From JBEVJC01 sp040510375 (GTDB lineage Bacteria; Bacteroidota; Bacteroidia; Chitinophagales; Chitinophagaceae): a stretch of DNA of 64,000 nt. The translations under genes were made by a program, and so were the position numbers. The notes under the pieces were generated by a model. The model was not told the DNA's origin, searched no databases, and was given only the letters and a program-made list of their open reading frames with translations. The first letter of the stretch is position 1, and each line of letters begins with the position of its first letter. The stretch is taken from the NCBI GenBank assembly GCA_040510375.1, contig JBEVJC010000025.1, forward strand, positions 124,001 to 188,000. Direction: 5' to 3'. This document shows, in pieces, positions 26,061 through 35,054 of this stretch.

Positions 26061-27147
26061 CCTTTTCCTCAAGTCATTCCGCATTCTCCTATTTCCCTTT
26101 TCGTTACTGTACTGGGTGGCCATCGCTGTCCGTAACTGGTTTTACGATAAAAATATTTCAAAGTCGGTTCCTTTCGGACTGCCCCTGATCTGCGTGGGTA
26201 ACCTGTCGGTTGGTGGTACAGGCAAATCGCCCATGGTGGAATACCTGATCCGGCTCCTGGGCGATCAGTACCGGATTGCCACACTAAGCCGGGGTTATAA
26301 ACGGAAGACCAGGGGATACGCCCTGGCCGACGAAACCAGCACGGCCCTGGATATCGGGGATGAACCCATGCAGTTCCATAAAAAATTCCCGGAAATACCG
26401 GTGGCAGTGGGGGAGAAAAGGATTGAAGCCGTGCCCCAGTTATTACACGACCTGCCCGATACCGAGGTTATAATCCTGGATGATGCCTTCCAGCACCGGG
26501 CAATTTCTGCCGGACTAAACATCCTGCTGACGGAATGTTCCAACTTATTTACCCGTGATTTTTACCTGCCTACCGGCGATTTACGTGATCTCCGCTCTTC
26601 TTATAAACGGGCGCAGGTAATAGTGGTCACCAAGTGCCCGTCCAATTTGTTACCGGAAGCCAGGGACCGGATTGTCAGGGAGATCAGGCCGCTGGAAAAC
26701 CAGTCGGTGTTTTTTACCAGTATCCGGTACGGGACCCCGTATCATCTGTTGCAGAACCAGGAAATCGAATTATCGGGCGGGCTGGAAGTGCTGCTGGTAA
26801 CGGGTATCGCCAATCCAAAACCACTGGAAGGATTATTGGAAGAACAGACAGCCTCTTATTCGGTGCTGCGGTATTCTGATCATCATATTTTCACGATCGA
26901 CGACCTTAACGAGATCCGCAACAAGTTTAAAGCGGTTACTTCCCCTTCAAAAATCATTCTCACTACCGAAAAAGATGCGGTGCGTTTGCAGAAATTCAAT
27001 AACGAGATCATCGACCTGCCGTTGTATGTGATCCCGGTGGAACATCATTTTTTATTTAACGGCGCACAACAATTCAACCAGCTTGTCACTAACTTTATAA
27101 AAACCTACAGCAAGCGGGAAAAACATACATATGGGCAGAAAGAATAA
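26050..27147 (+). CDS. lpxK: Tetraacyldisaccharide 4'-kinase
   Basis: Membrane-associated kinase of lipid A synthesis; it phosphorylates the 4' position of the tetraacyl disaccharide. The 365 residues begin with a hydrophobic anchor (about 8-26). The P-loop is GNLSVGGTGKSP (residues 50-61). SRGYKRKTRG and LDDAFQHRAI (family consensus DDGFQHR) are hallmark segments with catalytic acids. It shows that this organism makes lipid A. It overlaps the preceding gene by 11 and rnr by 17 bases, so the three are translated as a block. Confidence 0.95.
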   Translation: MFSNLFLKSFRILLFPFSLLYWVAIAVRNWFYDKNISKSVPFGLPLICVGNLSVGGTGKSPMVEYLIRLLGDQYRIATLSRGYKRKTRGYALADETSTALDIGDEPMQFHKKFPEIPVAVGEKRIEAVPQLLHDLPDTEVIILDDAFQHRAISAGLNILLTECSNLFTRDFYLPTGDLRDLRSSYKRAQVIVVTKCPSNLLPEARDRIVREIRPLENQSVFFTSIRYGTPYHLLQNQEIELSGGLEVLLVTGIANPKPLEGLLEEQTASYSVLRYSDHHIFTIDDLNEIRNKFKAVTSPSKIILTTEKDAVRLQKFNNEIIDLPLYVIPVEHHFLFNGAQQFNQLVTNFIKTYSKREKHTYGQKE

Positions 27148-29134
27148 TCATTCAAAAAAACAAAAACAGCCAGCCGGCGGCGGGAAAGCCTTTAAAGGCA
27201 AACTCGATATCACCCGCTCAGGAATGGGCTTTGTGATTGTGCCCGATATGGAATCTGATATTATTGTACGTCCGGGTGATTTCAGTACGGCCATGCATGG
27301 TGATATCGTGCTGGTGCGTGTGAAAAATACAGGGGGCAAGAGGCTGCAGGGGGAAGTGATTGAGGTGCTGGAACGCAAACGTAAGGAGTTTATAGGGCAG
27401 TTGCAGCTCAACGAAACCTTTGCCTTTTTTATACCCGAGACCGATAAACCCATGCCTGATTTTTTTATTCCACTGCTGAGTCTGGCGGGGGCTAAGGATA
27501 AGGACCGCGTGGTGGCAAGACTGGTTAAATGGGACAATGGCGACAAACGTCCGGTGGGCGAGATCGTAAGTGTGCTCGATCCGGAGAACAGTAATGATGC
27601 AGCTATGAAAGAAATCATGCTGGAAGCGGGTTTCCCCCTCGACTTCCCTGATGATGCGCTGGAAGTGGCAGCCAGGATTCCGGAACTCATCAGCAGTGAC
27701 GAGATCAGGAAACGGAAGGATCTGCGTGATATTCTCACTTTTACCATAGACCCGGCTGATGCAAAGGATTTTGATGATGCGATCTCTTTTGTGCGGATGC
27801 CCCATGGCAATTACGAGATAGGGGTGCATATTGCAGATGTAAGCCATTATGTAGAATATGGAAATGCACTGGACAAGGCAGCTTACCAGAAAGCCACTTC
27901 CATTTACCTGCCAGACAGGGTGAATCCCATGTTACCTGAACATATTTCAAATGTTCTGTGCTCACTCCGTCCGGATGAGGATAAGCTCACGTTCTCGGCC
28001 ATCTTTGAGGTCACGCCCAGGGCTGAAATCAAGTCGCAGTGGATTGGCCGCACCGTAATCCATTCAAACAAACGGTTTACTTACGAAGATGCGCAGCAGA
28101 TCATTGAATCAAAGGAAGGGGAGTTATCGGAAGAAGTATTAATCCTGAATGAACTCGCGCAGAAAATGCGCAAGCGACGTTTTAATAAAGGGGCCATCAA
28201 TTTTTCATCTACCGAAGTCCGGTTTAAACTCGATGAAAAAGGTTTCCCGATTGGTATTACGGTAAAGGAAAGCCTGGAATCGCACCAGCTCATCGAAGAA
28301 TTTATGTTAATGGCCAATCGCGCAGTGGCGGAGATGGTTTCAAAAATAAAGATCAAGGGTAAAGAAGTGCCGTTCCCTTACCGGGTGCATGATACGCCCG
28401 ACCAGGAAAAATTATTGCCGTTTATTGCATTCGCCAATAAGTTTGGTCATACGTTCGATTCAAGTTCACCCCAGGCTATTGCCGAATCTTTCAACAGCCT
28501 GCTGAAGGCAGCACATGGAAGGCCCGAGCAGCATGTATTGGAGCAACTCGGTATCCGCACGATGGCCAAGGCAAAATATACCGTGGAGAATATTGGTCAT
28601 TATGGACTGGGATTCCAGCATTATTGCCATTTCACATCACCCATCCGTCGTTATCCCGATATCATGGTGCACCGGATACTGCAGGAAGTGATCGACCAGA
28701 ATATTGAACTGGACAAGGCCATGGAAGAGAAATGTAAACACTGCAGTGAGCGCGAAAGGGCCGCTATGGAAAGTGAACGTGCAGCCAATAAATACAAACA
28801 GGTGCAATACATGCAGCAGTTTGTGGGAGAAGATTTTGACGGGGTGATCAGTGGTGTATCCAGTTTTGGATTCTGGGTTGAAACGGTAGATACCAAGTGC
28901 GAAGGACTGGTAAGTATCAACAGCCTGCTGGAGTATGATGAGTTCCGGCATGTGGAGAACGACTATGCACTGGTTGGGATGCGTAGTGGAAAAAAATTCC
29001 GGATGGGCGACAAGGTGCGGATAAAGGTAGCAGCCGCAAACCTGATCAAACGCCAGCTCGATTACGTGTGGATGATCGGCGATGAGATCTTTACTGATGA
29101 GCCTTCAAAGACGAAGAAACATAAGAAGAAATAA
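27131..29134 (+). CDS. rnr: Ribonuclease R
   Basis: A 667-residue 3'-to-5' exoribonuclease that degrades structured RNA. Order: a short basic Lys/Gln-rich start, OB-type cold-shock domains (GFVIVPDMESDIIVRPGD), RNB catalytic domain and S1 domain (GVISGVSSFGFWVETVDTKCEGLV), ending in a Lys-rich tail. Catalytic acids are D207, D213, D215 and D216 in IDPADAKDFDDAI. FTSPIRRYPDIMVHR is the other family hallmark. It is about 100 residues shorter than the E. coli enzyme, lacking its long N-terminal helical part, as usual for Bacteroidota. Overlaps lpxK by 17 bases. Confidence 0.96.
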   Translation: MGRKNNHSKKQKQPAGGGKAFKGKLDITRSGMGFVIVPDMESDIIVRPGDFSTAMHGDIVLVRVKNTGGKRLQGEVIEVLERKRKEFIGQLQLNETFAFFIPETDKPMPDFFIPLLSLAGAKDKDRVVARLVKWDNGDKRPVGEIVSVLDPENSNDAAMKEIMLEAGFPLDFPDDALEVAARIPELISSDEIRKRKDLRDILTFTIDPADAKDFDDAISFVRMPHGNYEIGVHIADVSHYVEYGNALDKAAYQKATSIYLPDRVNPMLPEHISNVLCSLRPDEDKLTFSAIFEVTPRAEIKSQWIGRTVIHSNKRFTYEDAQQIIESKEGELSEEVLILNELAQKMRKRRFNKGAINFSSTEVRFKLDEKGFPIGITVKESLESHQLIEEFMLMANRAVAEMVSKIKIKGKEVPFPYRVHDTPDQEKLLPFIAFANKFGHTFDSSSPQAIAESFNSLLKAAHGRPEQHVLEQLGIRTMAKAKYTVENIGHYGLGFQHYCHFTSPIRRYPDIMVHRILQEVIDQNIELDKAMEEKCKHCSERERAAMESERAANKYKQVQYMQQFVGEDFDGVISGVSSFGFWVETVDTKCEGLVSINSLLEYDEFRHVENDYALVGMRSGKKFRMGDKVRIKVAAANLIKRQLDYVWMIGDEIFTDEPSKTKKHKKK

Positions 29135-29146
29135 CCCGGGTACCCT

Positions 29147-30112
29147 ATGCAATCTTTTGAACAATTATCGGGTCAGTTCGCTGTCCATTTTAATAAGAAA
29201 CATTTTCCGGAAAGTCCGGCCAGCCTTTATGAACCGAACGATTATTTTTTGTCGATCGGTGGAAAACGTATCAGGCCGGTGTTATGCCTTATGGGAAATG
29301 AGCTGTTTGATGAAATCACTCCCGATGCATGGCAGGTTGGGACCGCCATTGAACTGTTCCATAATTTTACGTTGATCCACGATGATATCATGGATAAGGC
29401 ACCGCTTCGCAGGGGTATGGAAACGGTTCATACAAAGTATAAGGAAAGCACCGCCATCCTGGCCGGTGATGTGATGATGGTGAAAGCCTATGAATACCTG
29501 AATAAAGTCGGTACCCGGCATATCCACCAGGTACTGGAGATTTTTAACCAGACTGCGCGGGAGGTTTGTGAAGGCCAGCAACTCGATATGGATTTTGAGA
29601 GCAGGGCGGAGATTGATCTGGATACTTATTTACAGATGATCGGACTCAAGACCTCTGTGTTACTTGCTGCCAGTCTGCAACTCGGCGCCATACTTGGTGG
29701 CGGGGGCAGTGGTAACCAGCAGTTGCTTTACCAGTTTGGTAAAAAGCTGGGTTTGGCCTTCCAGGTACAGGATGATTATCTCGATGCCTTTGGTAATCCC
29801 GAAAAATTCGGGAAGCAGGTAGGGGGTGATATTTTATCCAATAAAAAAACTTTTCTCCTGATCTATGCGCTGAAGATGGCTGATGGCGGGCAACGGCAGC
29901 GGCTGAAAACCTTGCTGGGCGGCAATTCGCCGGATAAGGTCAGCCAGGTGCTTGATCTGTACCGCGAATGTGAGGTAGACCAGTGGGCCATGAAACTCAA
30001 AGACCAGTTCCTTGATGAGGCGTTGCAACACCTCGATGATATTGCGGTGATGAGGGTGCGGAAAGAACCGTTGAGGGAACTGGCGAAATCCCTTGTTCAG
30101 CGGGAATATTGA
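29147..30112 (+). CDS. Polyprenyl diphosphate synthase (trans-isoprenyl transferase)
   Basis: A 321-residue all-helical enzyme that adds isopentenyl units to an allylic diphosphate. The first Asp-rich motif is DDIMDKAPLRRG (D79, D80, D83); the second is VQDDYLDAFG (D209, D210, D213), each binding Mg2+. SIGGKRIRPVL is the substrate-binding start. Two Asp-rich motifs fit a chain-lengthening enzyme, such as one making the menaquinone side chain or geranylgeranyl diphosphate. Product length is set by residues before the first motif (here IELFHNFTLIH) and cannot be stated with certainty. Last gene of the trxB-to-rnr run, 12 bases after rnr, followed by a terminator. Confidence 0.92.
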   Translation: MQSFEQLSGQFAVHFNKKHFPESPASLYEPNDYFLSIGGKRIRPVLCLMGNELFDEITPDAWQVGTAIELFHNFTLIHDDIMDKAPLRRGMETVHTKYKESTAILAGDVMMVKAYEYLNKVGTRHIHQVLEIFNQTAREVCEGQQLDMDFESRAEIDLDTYLQMIGLKTSVLLAASLQLGAILGGGGSGNQQLLYQFGKKLGLAFQVQDDYLDAFGNPEKFGKQVGGDILSNKKTFLLIYALKMADGGQRQRLKTLLGGNSPDKVSQVLDLYRECEVDQWAMKLKDQFLDEALQHLDDIAVMRVRKEPLRELAKSLVQREY

Positions 30113-30128
30113 TTTTCGCCCTGAGACG

Positions 30129-30150
30129 AGCTGGGTAACCTGGCTTTTTT
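30129..30150 (+). terminator. Probable terminator closing the trxB-to-polyprenyl synthase run
   Basis: AGCTGGG (30129-30135) pairs with CCTGGCT (30139-30145) with two wobbles around a 3-base loop and is followed by a T6 run. It lies 16 bases after the stop codon. Confidence 0.6.
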
Positions 30151-30372
30151 ACAAGTGCGTTTCCGAAGTTCAACGGGAAAATTGAAATTGGTTCCGATAT
30201 TTTTACAAAATACTTTTTGGAAGTTTCAGCTGGATTATTAACGTTGTTCCCGGACGATGATTTTTTGAATGCCATATTGAAATGTTTATAGGATCCTGAT
30301 TTACTTTACGACGACTTGCCGCGTGAATATTTTTCCCTATTTTGAACCCTTCAAAAAACAATTAAACTGCTG

Positions 30373-32334
30373 ATGTCAAATCATATTTTCCGCAAGAAGT
30401 CGATTCCGGTTATTTTAATGGAGGCCGAAATGGGTCTCAGTGATGCGGAGGGCCATGCAGAAGGATTAAAAAGGGTGTTGGGTGTTAAGGACCTCACGGC
30501 ACTTGGTATTGCTGCAGTTATTGGTGCAGGTGTTTTCAGCAGTATCGGTAAGGCTTCGGCTGAAGGTGGTCCCGGTGTTGTTTTCCTCTATATTTTTACA
30601 GCGATTGCCTGTGGGTTTGCGGCCCTTTGTTATGCCCAGTTTGCTTCTACTGTGCCGGTTGCCGGTTCTGCTTATACCTACTCATATGTTGCTTTCGGGG
30701 AAATCTTCGCCTGGATCATTGGCTGGGATTTATTAATGGAGTATGCCATTGGTAATATTGCGGTGGCGATCTCCTGGAGTGATTATTTTACGGGACTGAT
30801 TGATAAGGTCCGGTTTGGAAATGTGCACCTGCATATTCCCGAATGGATGACCATGGATTATGTGTCGGCCCGCGACGGGTTTCTTGCGGGTAGTGCTGAC
30901 CAGGTAGCTGCCTGGACCAATGCGCCAAGGATCGGCGACCTGCGGATCATCATGGATCTTCCGGCCCTGGGGATTGTGTTGCTCATTACTACCATTGTAT
31001 TTCGCGGAATCCGGGAATCCCGTAATGCCAGTAACCTGATGGTGTTGCTGAAACTGGCAGTGATCTTCATGGTGATTGTGCTGGGATCGTTTTATATCAA
31101 CCCGGATAACTGGTCGCCCTTTACCCCCACGGGAATCGGTGGTATCCTTAAAGGTGTATCCGCTGTATTCTTTGCCTACATCGGGTTTGATGCCATTTCC
31201 ACCACGGCAGAGGAGTGTAAGAATCCGCAGCGTGATCTTCCCAAAGGGATGATTTATTCGCTGATTATCTGTACGGTCCTGTATGTGGTGCTGGCGCTGG
31301 TGCTCACCGGTATGGTCCATTACTCTGAATTAAATGTTGGCGATCCGCTTGCGATGGTTTTTGATTCTGTCGGACTTAAGTTTATATCCGCTGTGGTGGC
31401 TGTCAGTGCCATCATTGCCACTGCCAGTGTATTGCTGGTGTTCCAGATGGGCCAGCCCCGGATCTGGATGGCGATGAGTCGCGATGGGTTACTGCCAAAA
31501 ATATTTTCACGGATCCACCCGATTTATAAAACGCCTTCATTCTCTACTGTTCTTACGGGGATCATTGTAGGGGTGCCGGCATTATTCCTCAACCTCAATG
31601 TGGTGCTGGCACTCACCAGTATCGGAACCCTGTTTGCCTTTGTGCTGGTATGTGGTGGGGTATTGGTATTGCAGACCAGTAAGGACAAACCAGAATCGAA
31701 GTTCAAAGTGCCGTATGTCAATGGTAAATACATTGTGCCTGCATTGCTGATTGCTTCGCTTGTGATGATTGTTTACCTTGAACCGGGTGCGCCTGTCAGG
31801 AATATCAGTGTGACCAGGGTAGGGGAAACCAGTGATTCGCTTGAGATCGTTAACCGGACCGGTTATGCCTTTGAAAATGCGGAAGTGAGTGTTGCCATTG
31901 GTGATGCTTCGGGTAAAAATTTAAACAATACCAGCTTTACCGTGCCGGCGCTTGGTGCGGGTGATACTACGTATATCAGGCAGGCGGCGCTTACCGGTAA
32001 GGAGGTTGCTTCGGCAAATGTATTGTCGGTCAGTTCGGTGGCATCTGACCAGGGTACGCCGGTAAAACTGCGGTATTTTGAAGGGTTGTTCACGGGAGAA
32101 ACATTTCCGATGCTGCTCTTCTGGATCGTGGCGATTATTGTAGCGGTTTATTCCTTCCGGAAAAGTTTTTCGTTGTTGCCGGTGCTCGGTCTTATCAGTT
32201 GTTTATATCTCATGGCGCAGGAGCATCATTCCAACTGGGTGCGGTTCCTGATCTGGCTGGCAGTGGGGCTGGTAGTGTATTTTACCTATAGTTACCGTCA
32301 CAGTAAACTCGGAAAAGCGCCTTCGAATCCATAG
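30373..32334 (+). CDS. APC-family amino acid permease with an extracytoplasmic insertion
   Basis: A 653-residue inner-membrane transporter of the amino acid-polyamine-organocation superfamily. The family entry motif LGIAAVIGAGVFSSIGKASAEGGPGVVF is seen in pieces in helix 1. GSAYTYSYVAFGEIFAWIIGWDL in helices 3-4 and FFAYIGFDAISTTAEECKNPQRDLP in the helix 6-7 area are cationic amino acid transporter-like. Between the late membrane segments, residues about 470-570 form a hydrophilic Ser/Thr/Gly-rich beta-type region (RNISVTRVGETSDSLEIVNRT, in pieces). This is much larger than the loop found in ordinary members of about 490 residues. Substrate unknown, possibly cationic amino acids. Confidence 0.9.
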   Translation: MSNHIFRKKSIPVILMEAEMGLSDAEGHAEGLKRVLGVKDLTALGIAAVIGAGVFSSIGKASAEGGPGVVFLYIFTAIACGFAALCYAQFASTVPVAGSAYTYSYVAFGEIFAWIIGWDLLMEYAIGNIAVAISWSDYFTGLIDKVRFGNVHLHIPEWMTMDYVSARDGFLAGSADQVAAWTNAPRIGDLRIIMDLPALGIVLLITTIVFRGIRESRNASNLMVLLKLAVIFMVIVLGSFYINPDNWSPFTPTGIGGILKGVSAVFFAYIGFDAISTTAEECKNPQRDLPKGMIYSLIICTVLYVVLALVLTGMVHYSELNVGDPLAMVFDSVGLKFISAVVAVSAIIATASVLLVFQMGQPRIWMAMSRDGLLPKIFSRIHPIYKTPSFSTVLTGIIVGVPALFLNLNVVLALTSIGTLFAFVLVCGGVLVLQTSKDKPESKFKVPYVNGKYIVPALLIASLVMIVYLEPGAPVRNISVTRVGETSDSLEIVNRTGYAFENAEVSVAIGDASGKNLNNTSFTVPALGAGDTTYIRQAALTGKEVASANVLSVSSVASDQGTPVKLRYFEGLFTGETFPMLLFWIVAIIVAVYSFRKSFSLLPVLGLISCLYLMAQEHHSNWVRFLIWLAVGLVVYFTYSYRHSKLGKAPSNP

Positions 32335-32337
32335 TAT

Positions 32338-32345
32338 TATCTTTG
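32338..32345 (+). promoter_or_regulatory. -7 element TATCTTTG, 4 nt before a GTG start
   Basis: It matches TAnnTTTG and ends 4 bases before the GTG at 32350. Transcription would begin at or beside the start codon. It overlaps the permease gene end. No -33 TTG is seen. Confidence 0.38.
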
Positions 32346-32349
32346 CACG

Positions 32350-33369
32350 GTGAAATACCAGTTAGGCGATACCGTACTGATCATGCACTCCAATGAGGAG
32401 GGGCGGATCATTGATTTTATTAATGAAAAGATGGTCATGGTGGAAGTGAGGGGAGTAAAATTTCCCGTTTATCTTGACCAGATCGATTTCCCTTATTTTA
32501 AACGTTTTTCGGAGAAGAAATTAGTCCCTGCGAAAAAGGAAAAGAAGTTTGTGGATGATGTGAAGCGGGAGAAATATGTTCCCGTGGAAAAAGTGGTCGA
32601 TGGCGTGTGGCTTACCATCCTACCAGTGATGGTAAGTGATGAGTTTGGTGATGACGTGGTTGATAAACTCAAGCTTCACCTGGTCAACCACACTCCGGTG
32701 GCTTATAATTTCCGGTACCAGTTGAATTTTTTCGGGGAGAAGGAATTTGAGCTGAAAAATACCGTGCGTCCGTTTGAAGATTTTTATATCCATGATGTGG
32801 ATTTTGAAAATATGAATGATGGTCCTTCGTTTGAGTTTGAGTTTACCCTGGTGGAGCCCGATAAAAAGAAGGAAGATTTTTTTGAGTCGATTGTCAAGCT
32901 GAAGCCGAAGCAGTTGTTTACGAAGATCCAGGAGATTTTGGCAAAAAATGAGGCCACGTTTTCCTTTAATCTTTTTAAGGAGTATCCGGATAAGAAAGTG
33001 CAGGATTATGTGGACATGGATAAACTGAAGGCGAAGGGTTACCGGATTTACAATGCGAAGGAAGCCAGGCAGCACCTGGAGCCGGCGCGTTCGGTGATTG
33101 ACCTGCATGCGGAGAAATTATCGGATCATTGGGAGGAGATGAGCAATTTTGAGATTCTGACCCTGCAGCTGAAAACTTTTGAAAAGTATTACGAACTGGC
33201 CATTGCGCATACGCAGCCATCATTGATTGTGGTACATGGGGTGGGTACCGGAAAGTTGAAAGAGGAGATCCATGAGTTGCTGAAGGTAAGGAAGGAGGTG
33301 AAGTCGTTTATAAACCGGTATGATGCGCGGTTTGGGTATGGGGCGACGGAGATTTTTTTCCAGTATTGA
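32350..33369 (+). CDS. DUF2027/Smr-domain protein (MutS2-like C-terminal nuclease domain)
   Basis: The 339-residue protein starts at GTG; the sequence MKYQLGDTVLIMHSNEEGRIIDF is the conserved start of this Bacteroidota family, so GTG is preferred over the next ATG at 32380. The N-terminal domain resembles a short KOW/Tudor-like barrel. The middle (about 85-185) is the DUF2027 beta domain (VWLTILPVMVSDEFG). The C-terminal Smr domain (about 250-339) has VIDLHAEKL and the LIVVHGVGTGKLKEEIHELL signature, which in related proteins has nicking endonuclease activity. Substrate here is unknown, DNA or collided-ribosome RNA being options. It precedes rnpB by 61 bases. Confidence 0.88.
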   Translation: MKYQLGDTVLIMHSNEEGRIIDFINEKMVMVEVRGVKFPVYLDQIDFPYFKRFSEKKLVPAKKEKKFVDDVKREKYVPVEKVVDGVWLTILPVMVSDEFGDDVVDKLKLHLVNHTPVAYNFRYQLNFFGEKEFELKNTVRPFEDFYIHDVDFENMNDGPSFEFEFTLVEPDKKKEDFFESIVKLKPKQLFTKIQEILAKNEATFSFNLFKEYPDKKVQDYVDMDKLKAKGYRIYNAKEARQHLEPARSVIDLHAEKLSDHWEEMSNFEILTLQLKTFEKYYELAIAHTQPSLIVVHGVGTGKLKEEIHELLKVRKEVKSFINRYDARFGYGATEIFFQY

Positions 33370-33430
33370 TGTTTGTATGGGGTCGGGGTTTTGCATATAA
33401 GATTGTATTCAGTTCTTTTTAAATAATTAT

Positions 33431-33790
33431 TACAAGCTGGACTATCGCTCTTTCTTATGGGAAGGGAGGAAAGTCCGGACAGCGCAGAGCATTGTACCGG
33501 TTAATAGCCGGGTTCGTTCAGCCGGCAGCAATGGCGGTGACGACGAAACAGCCAGTGCCACAGAAAATAACCGCCCTGTTATGGGGTAAGGGTGAAAACG
33601 TGAGGTAAGAGCTCACGGCTTTGTATGGTGACATATATCGCGGGTAAACCTTGCATGCTGAAATGCCACATATACCATCGTTTGAGGGTGACTCGCCCGA
33701 TGATGGAGGGTAGGCAGATGGAGCCTTCGAAGTAATTCGTTGGACAGATAAATGATAGTCCCCGACAGAATCCGGCTTACAGGCTTGTAG
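33431..33790 (+). ncRNA. rnpB: RNase P RNA, bacterial type A
   Basis: Catalytic RNA that trims the 5' leader of pre-tRNAs. The universally conserved CR-I is seen as GAGGAAAGTCCGGAC (33466-33480) and CR-V as ACAGAATCCGGCTTAC (33765-33780). The pairing of these regions forms helix P4. Helix P1 closes the molecule: TACAAGC (33431-33437) with GCTTGTA (33783-33789). The internal elements CAGTGCCACAGAAA and GGTAAGGGTGAAA are also typical. The length of about 360 bases is usual. Ends are set by P1 and may be off by a few bases. A terminator follows. Confidence 0.95.
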
Positions 33791-33801
33791 TAAATTTCAG
33801 G

Positions 33802-33833
33802 GCCGCTTTGCAGAAATGTGAAGCGGCTTTATT
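33802..33833 (+). terminator. Intrinsic terminator after rnpB
   Basis: GCCGCTT (33802-33808) pairs with AAGCGGC (33821-33827) around a 12-base loop and runs into TTTATTGTT. The remaining 230 bases up to the next gene hold nothing I can identify. Confidence 0.75.
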
Positions 33834-34067
33834 GTTGGAGAAATTATTTGTACAATACCCATACTTCCCTAAAGAACTGACTATTTTGTGTGTGACAGTT
33901 TTAATATCGGAATAGAGGTTGCATTTGTATAGCAGCCTTAGATGCCAAATTAAATTCTTTGCTAACGGGAAAGAGTGCTTAAATTTAAGAAACCCTCGTT
34001 TTCGGATTATATTAACCATTAATCCAAACCCAGGGCTCTTATTTCATTTACTGATAATGTATTTCCC

Positions 34068-35000
34068 ATGATTCGATTTGCCATAAAAAGTTTCATCTGG
34101 GCATTCCTCCTGGTGGTGTTTCATTCCTGCAAAAAGGATAATGATCCTGCTGATTTGAGGTTGGATAAACTGGAATCGACCGACTATGTAAATAATGTGG
34201 TTATTACAGAGTACACTTATGACAACCAGGGTCGCATGACCAGCATCAGTAAAAAAAGAAATAATGAAGATCCTGTTGTTACGGTCACCATCAGCTATAA
34301 TGGCAATGAAGCAACACTCCTCAGTTTTCCCGACTATGATCCTTCATTAAACCAACAATCCGAAGTCCGTTTTATACTTGATGCTTCAGGTAAGCCCTTG
34401 AAAAGAACAGAATTTACAAAGCGGATTTCGAAAAATATCCCGATTTACCCTCACCAGGAATATATCAATGACACCCTGATTTATGAATATGATGCAGCAG
34501 GCCTGCTGAAACAGACTACCGGAAGCCGTCGGGATTCCATATGGATCCAGGCCGACCATACAGTGACCAGAAAAATTACTGTCATAAACAGTTATTCCAA
34601 TGTCGCCGGAAACCTGGTTTCCAGCGATGAATATATTACCTATCCGTCTACAGAAACACAGGGAGGCGTAATAACCATTTCCGGCGGAAGTTCGCGATAC
34701 CGGAAAACCTTTTACTATACAAAAGGTTACCCAAATAAGACAGACTTTAAAAATGCGTTCGTGTTGAACGAGTACAGGCTTTCACATGAATCTCTACTGA
34801 ACAGTAATTATAAAAATATGCACGAGGAGGTAGCGATTCATAATATGGACTGGGATATAAATGGCGCCGTTATATTTGACTCAAAAGGCAATATCACGAT
34901 GGATAGAACCTATGACGGGAACGGTTTTTTATCTTCTGTCATCATACCTCCGGGAAGTACCCAGGATGTCAGGATTATTTATTCTTACAAACGAAGGTAG
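34068..35000 (+). CDS. Lipoprotein with YD-repeat-like segments, unknown function
   Basis: The 310 residues start with a lipoprotein signal ending in VFHSC (Cys about 22), followed by Lys and Asp, which favours surface or periplasmic membrane anchoring. The body is beta-rich and contains YD-type motifs, YTYDNQGRMTSISK, YEYDAAGLLKQTTGSR and TYDGNGFLSSVIIPP, like single units of Rhs/YD repeats or the related DUF4595 lipoproteins of Bacteroidota. No toxin domain or catalytic residue is visible. It stands alone after rnpB. Base composition is slightly more AT-rich than neighbours. Function not assigned. Confidence 0.75.
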   Translation: MIRFAIKSFIWAFLLVVFHSCKKDNDPADLRLDKLESTDYVNNVVITEYTYDNQGRMTSISKKRNNEDPVVTVTISYNGNEATLLSFPDYDPSLNQQSEVRFILDASGKPLKRTEFTKRISKNIPIYPHQEYINDTLIYEYDAAGLLKQTTGSRRDSIWIQADHTVTRKITVINSYSNVAGNLVSSDEYITYPSTETQGGVITISGGSSRYRKTFYYTKGYPNKTDFKNAFVLNEYRLSHESLLNSNYKNMHEEVAIHNMDWDINGAVIFDSKGNITMDRTYDGNGFLSSVIIPPGSTQDVRIIYSYKRR

Positions 35001-35054
35001 CAGCGCTAATTTATTAATGCCTTGCAGAATTTATTAAAGTAATGGGCACAAGAC

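Noticed and set aside
27148..27847. Minus-strand frames of 220 and 209 codons inside rnr
   Set aside because: Antisense to RNase R, no start context and no recognisable domain.
30151..30372. Intergenic stretch before the permease gene examined for a tRNA or small gene
   Set aside because: No cloverleaf, no conserved RNA motif and only short frames; apart from the terminator just before it I see nothing to support.
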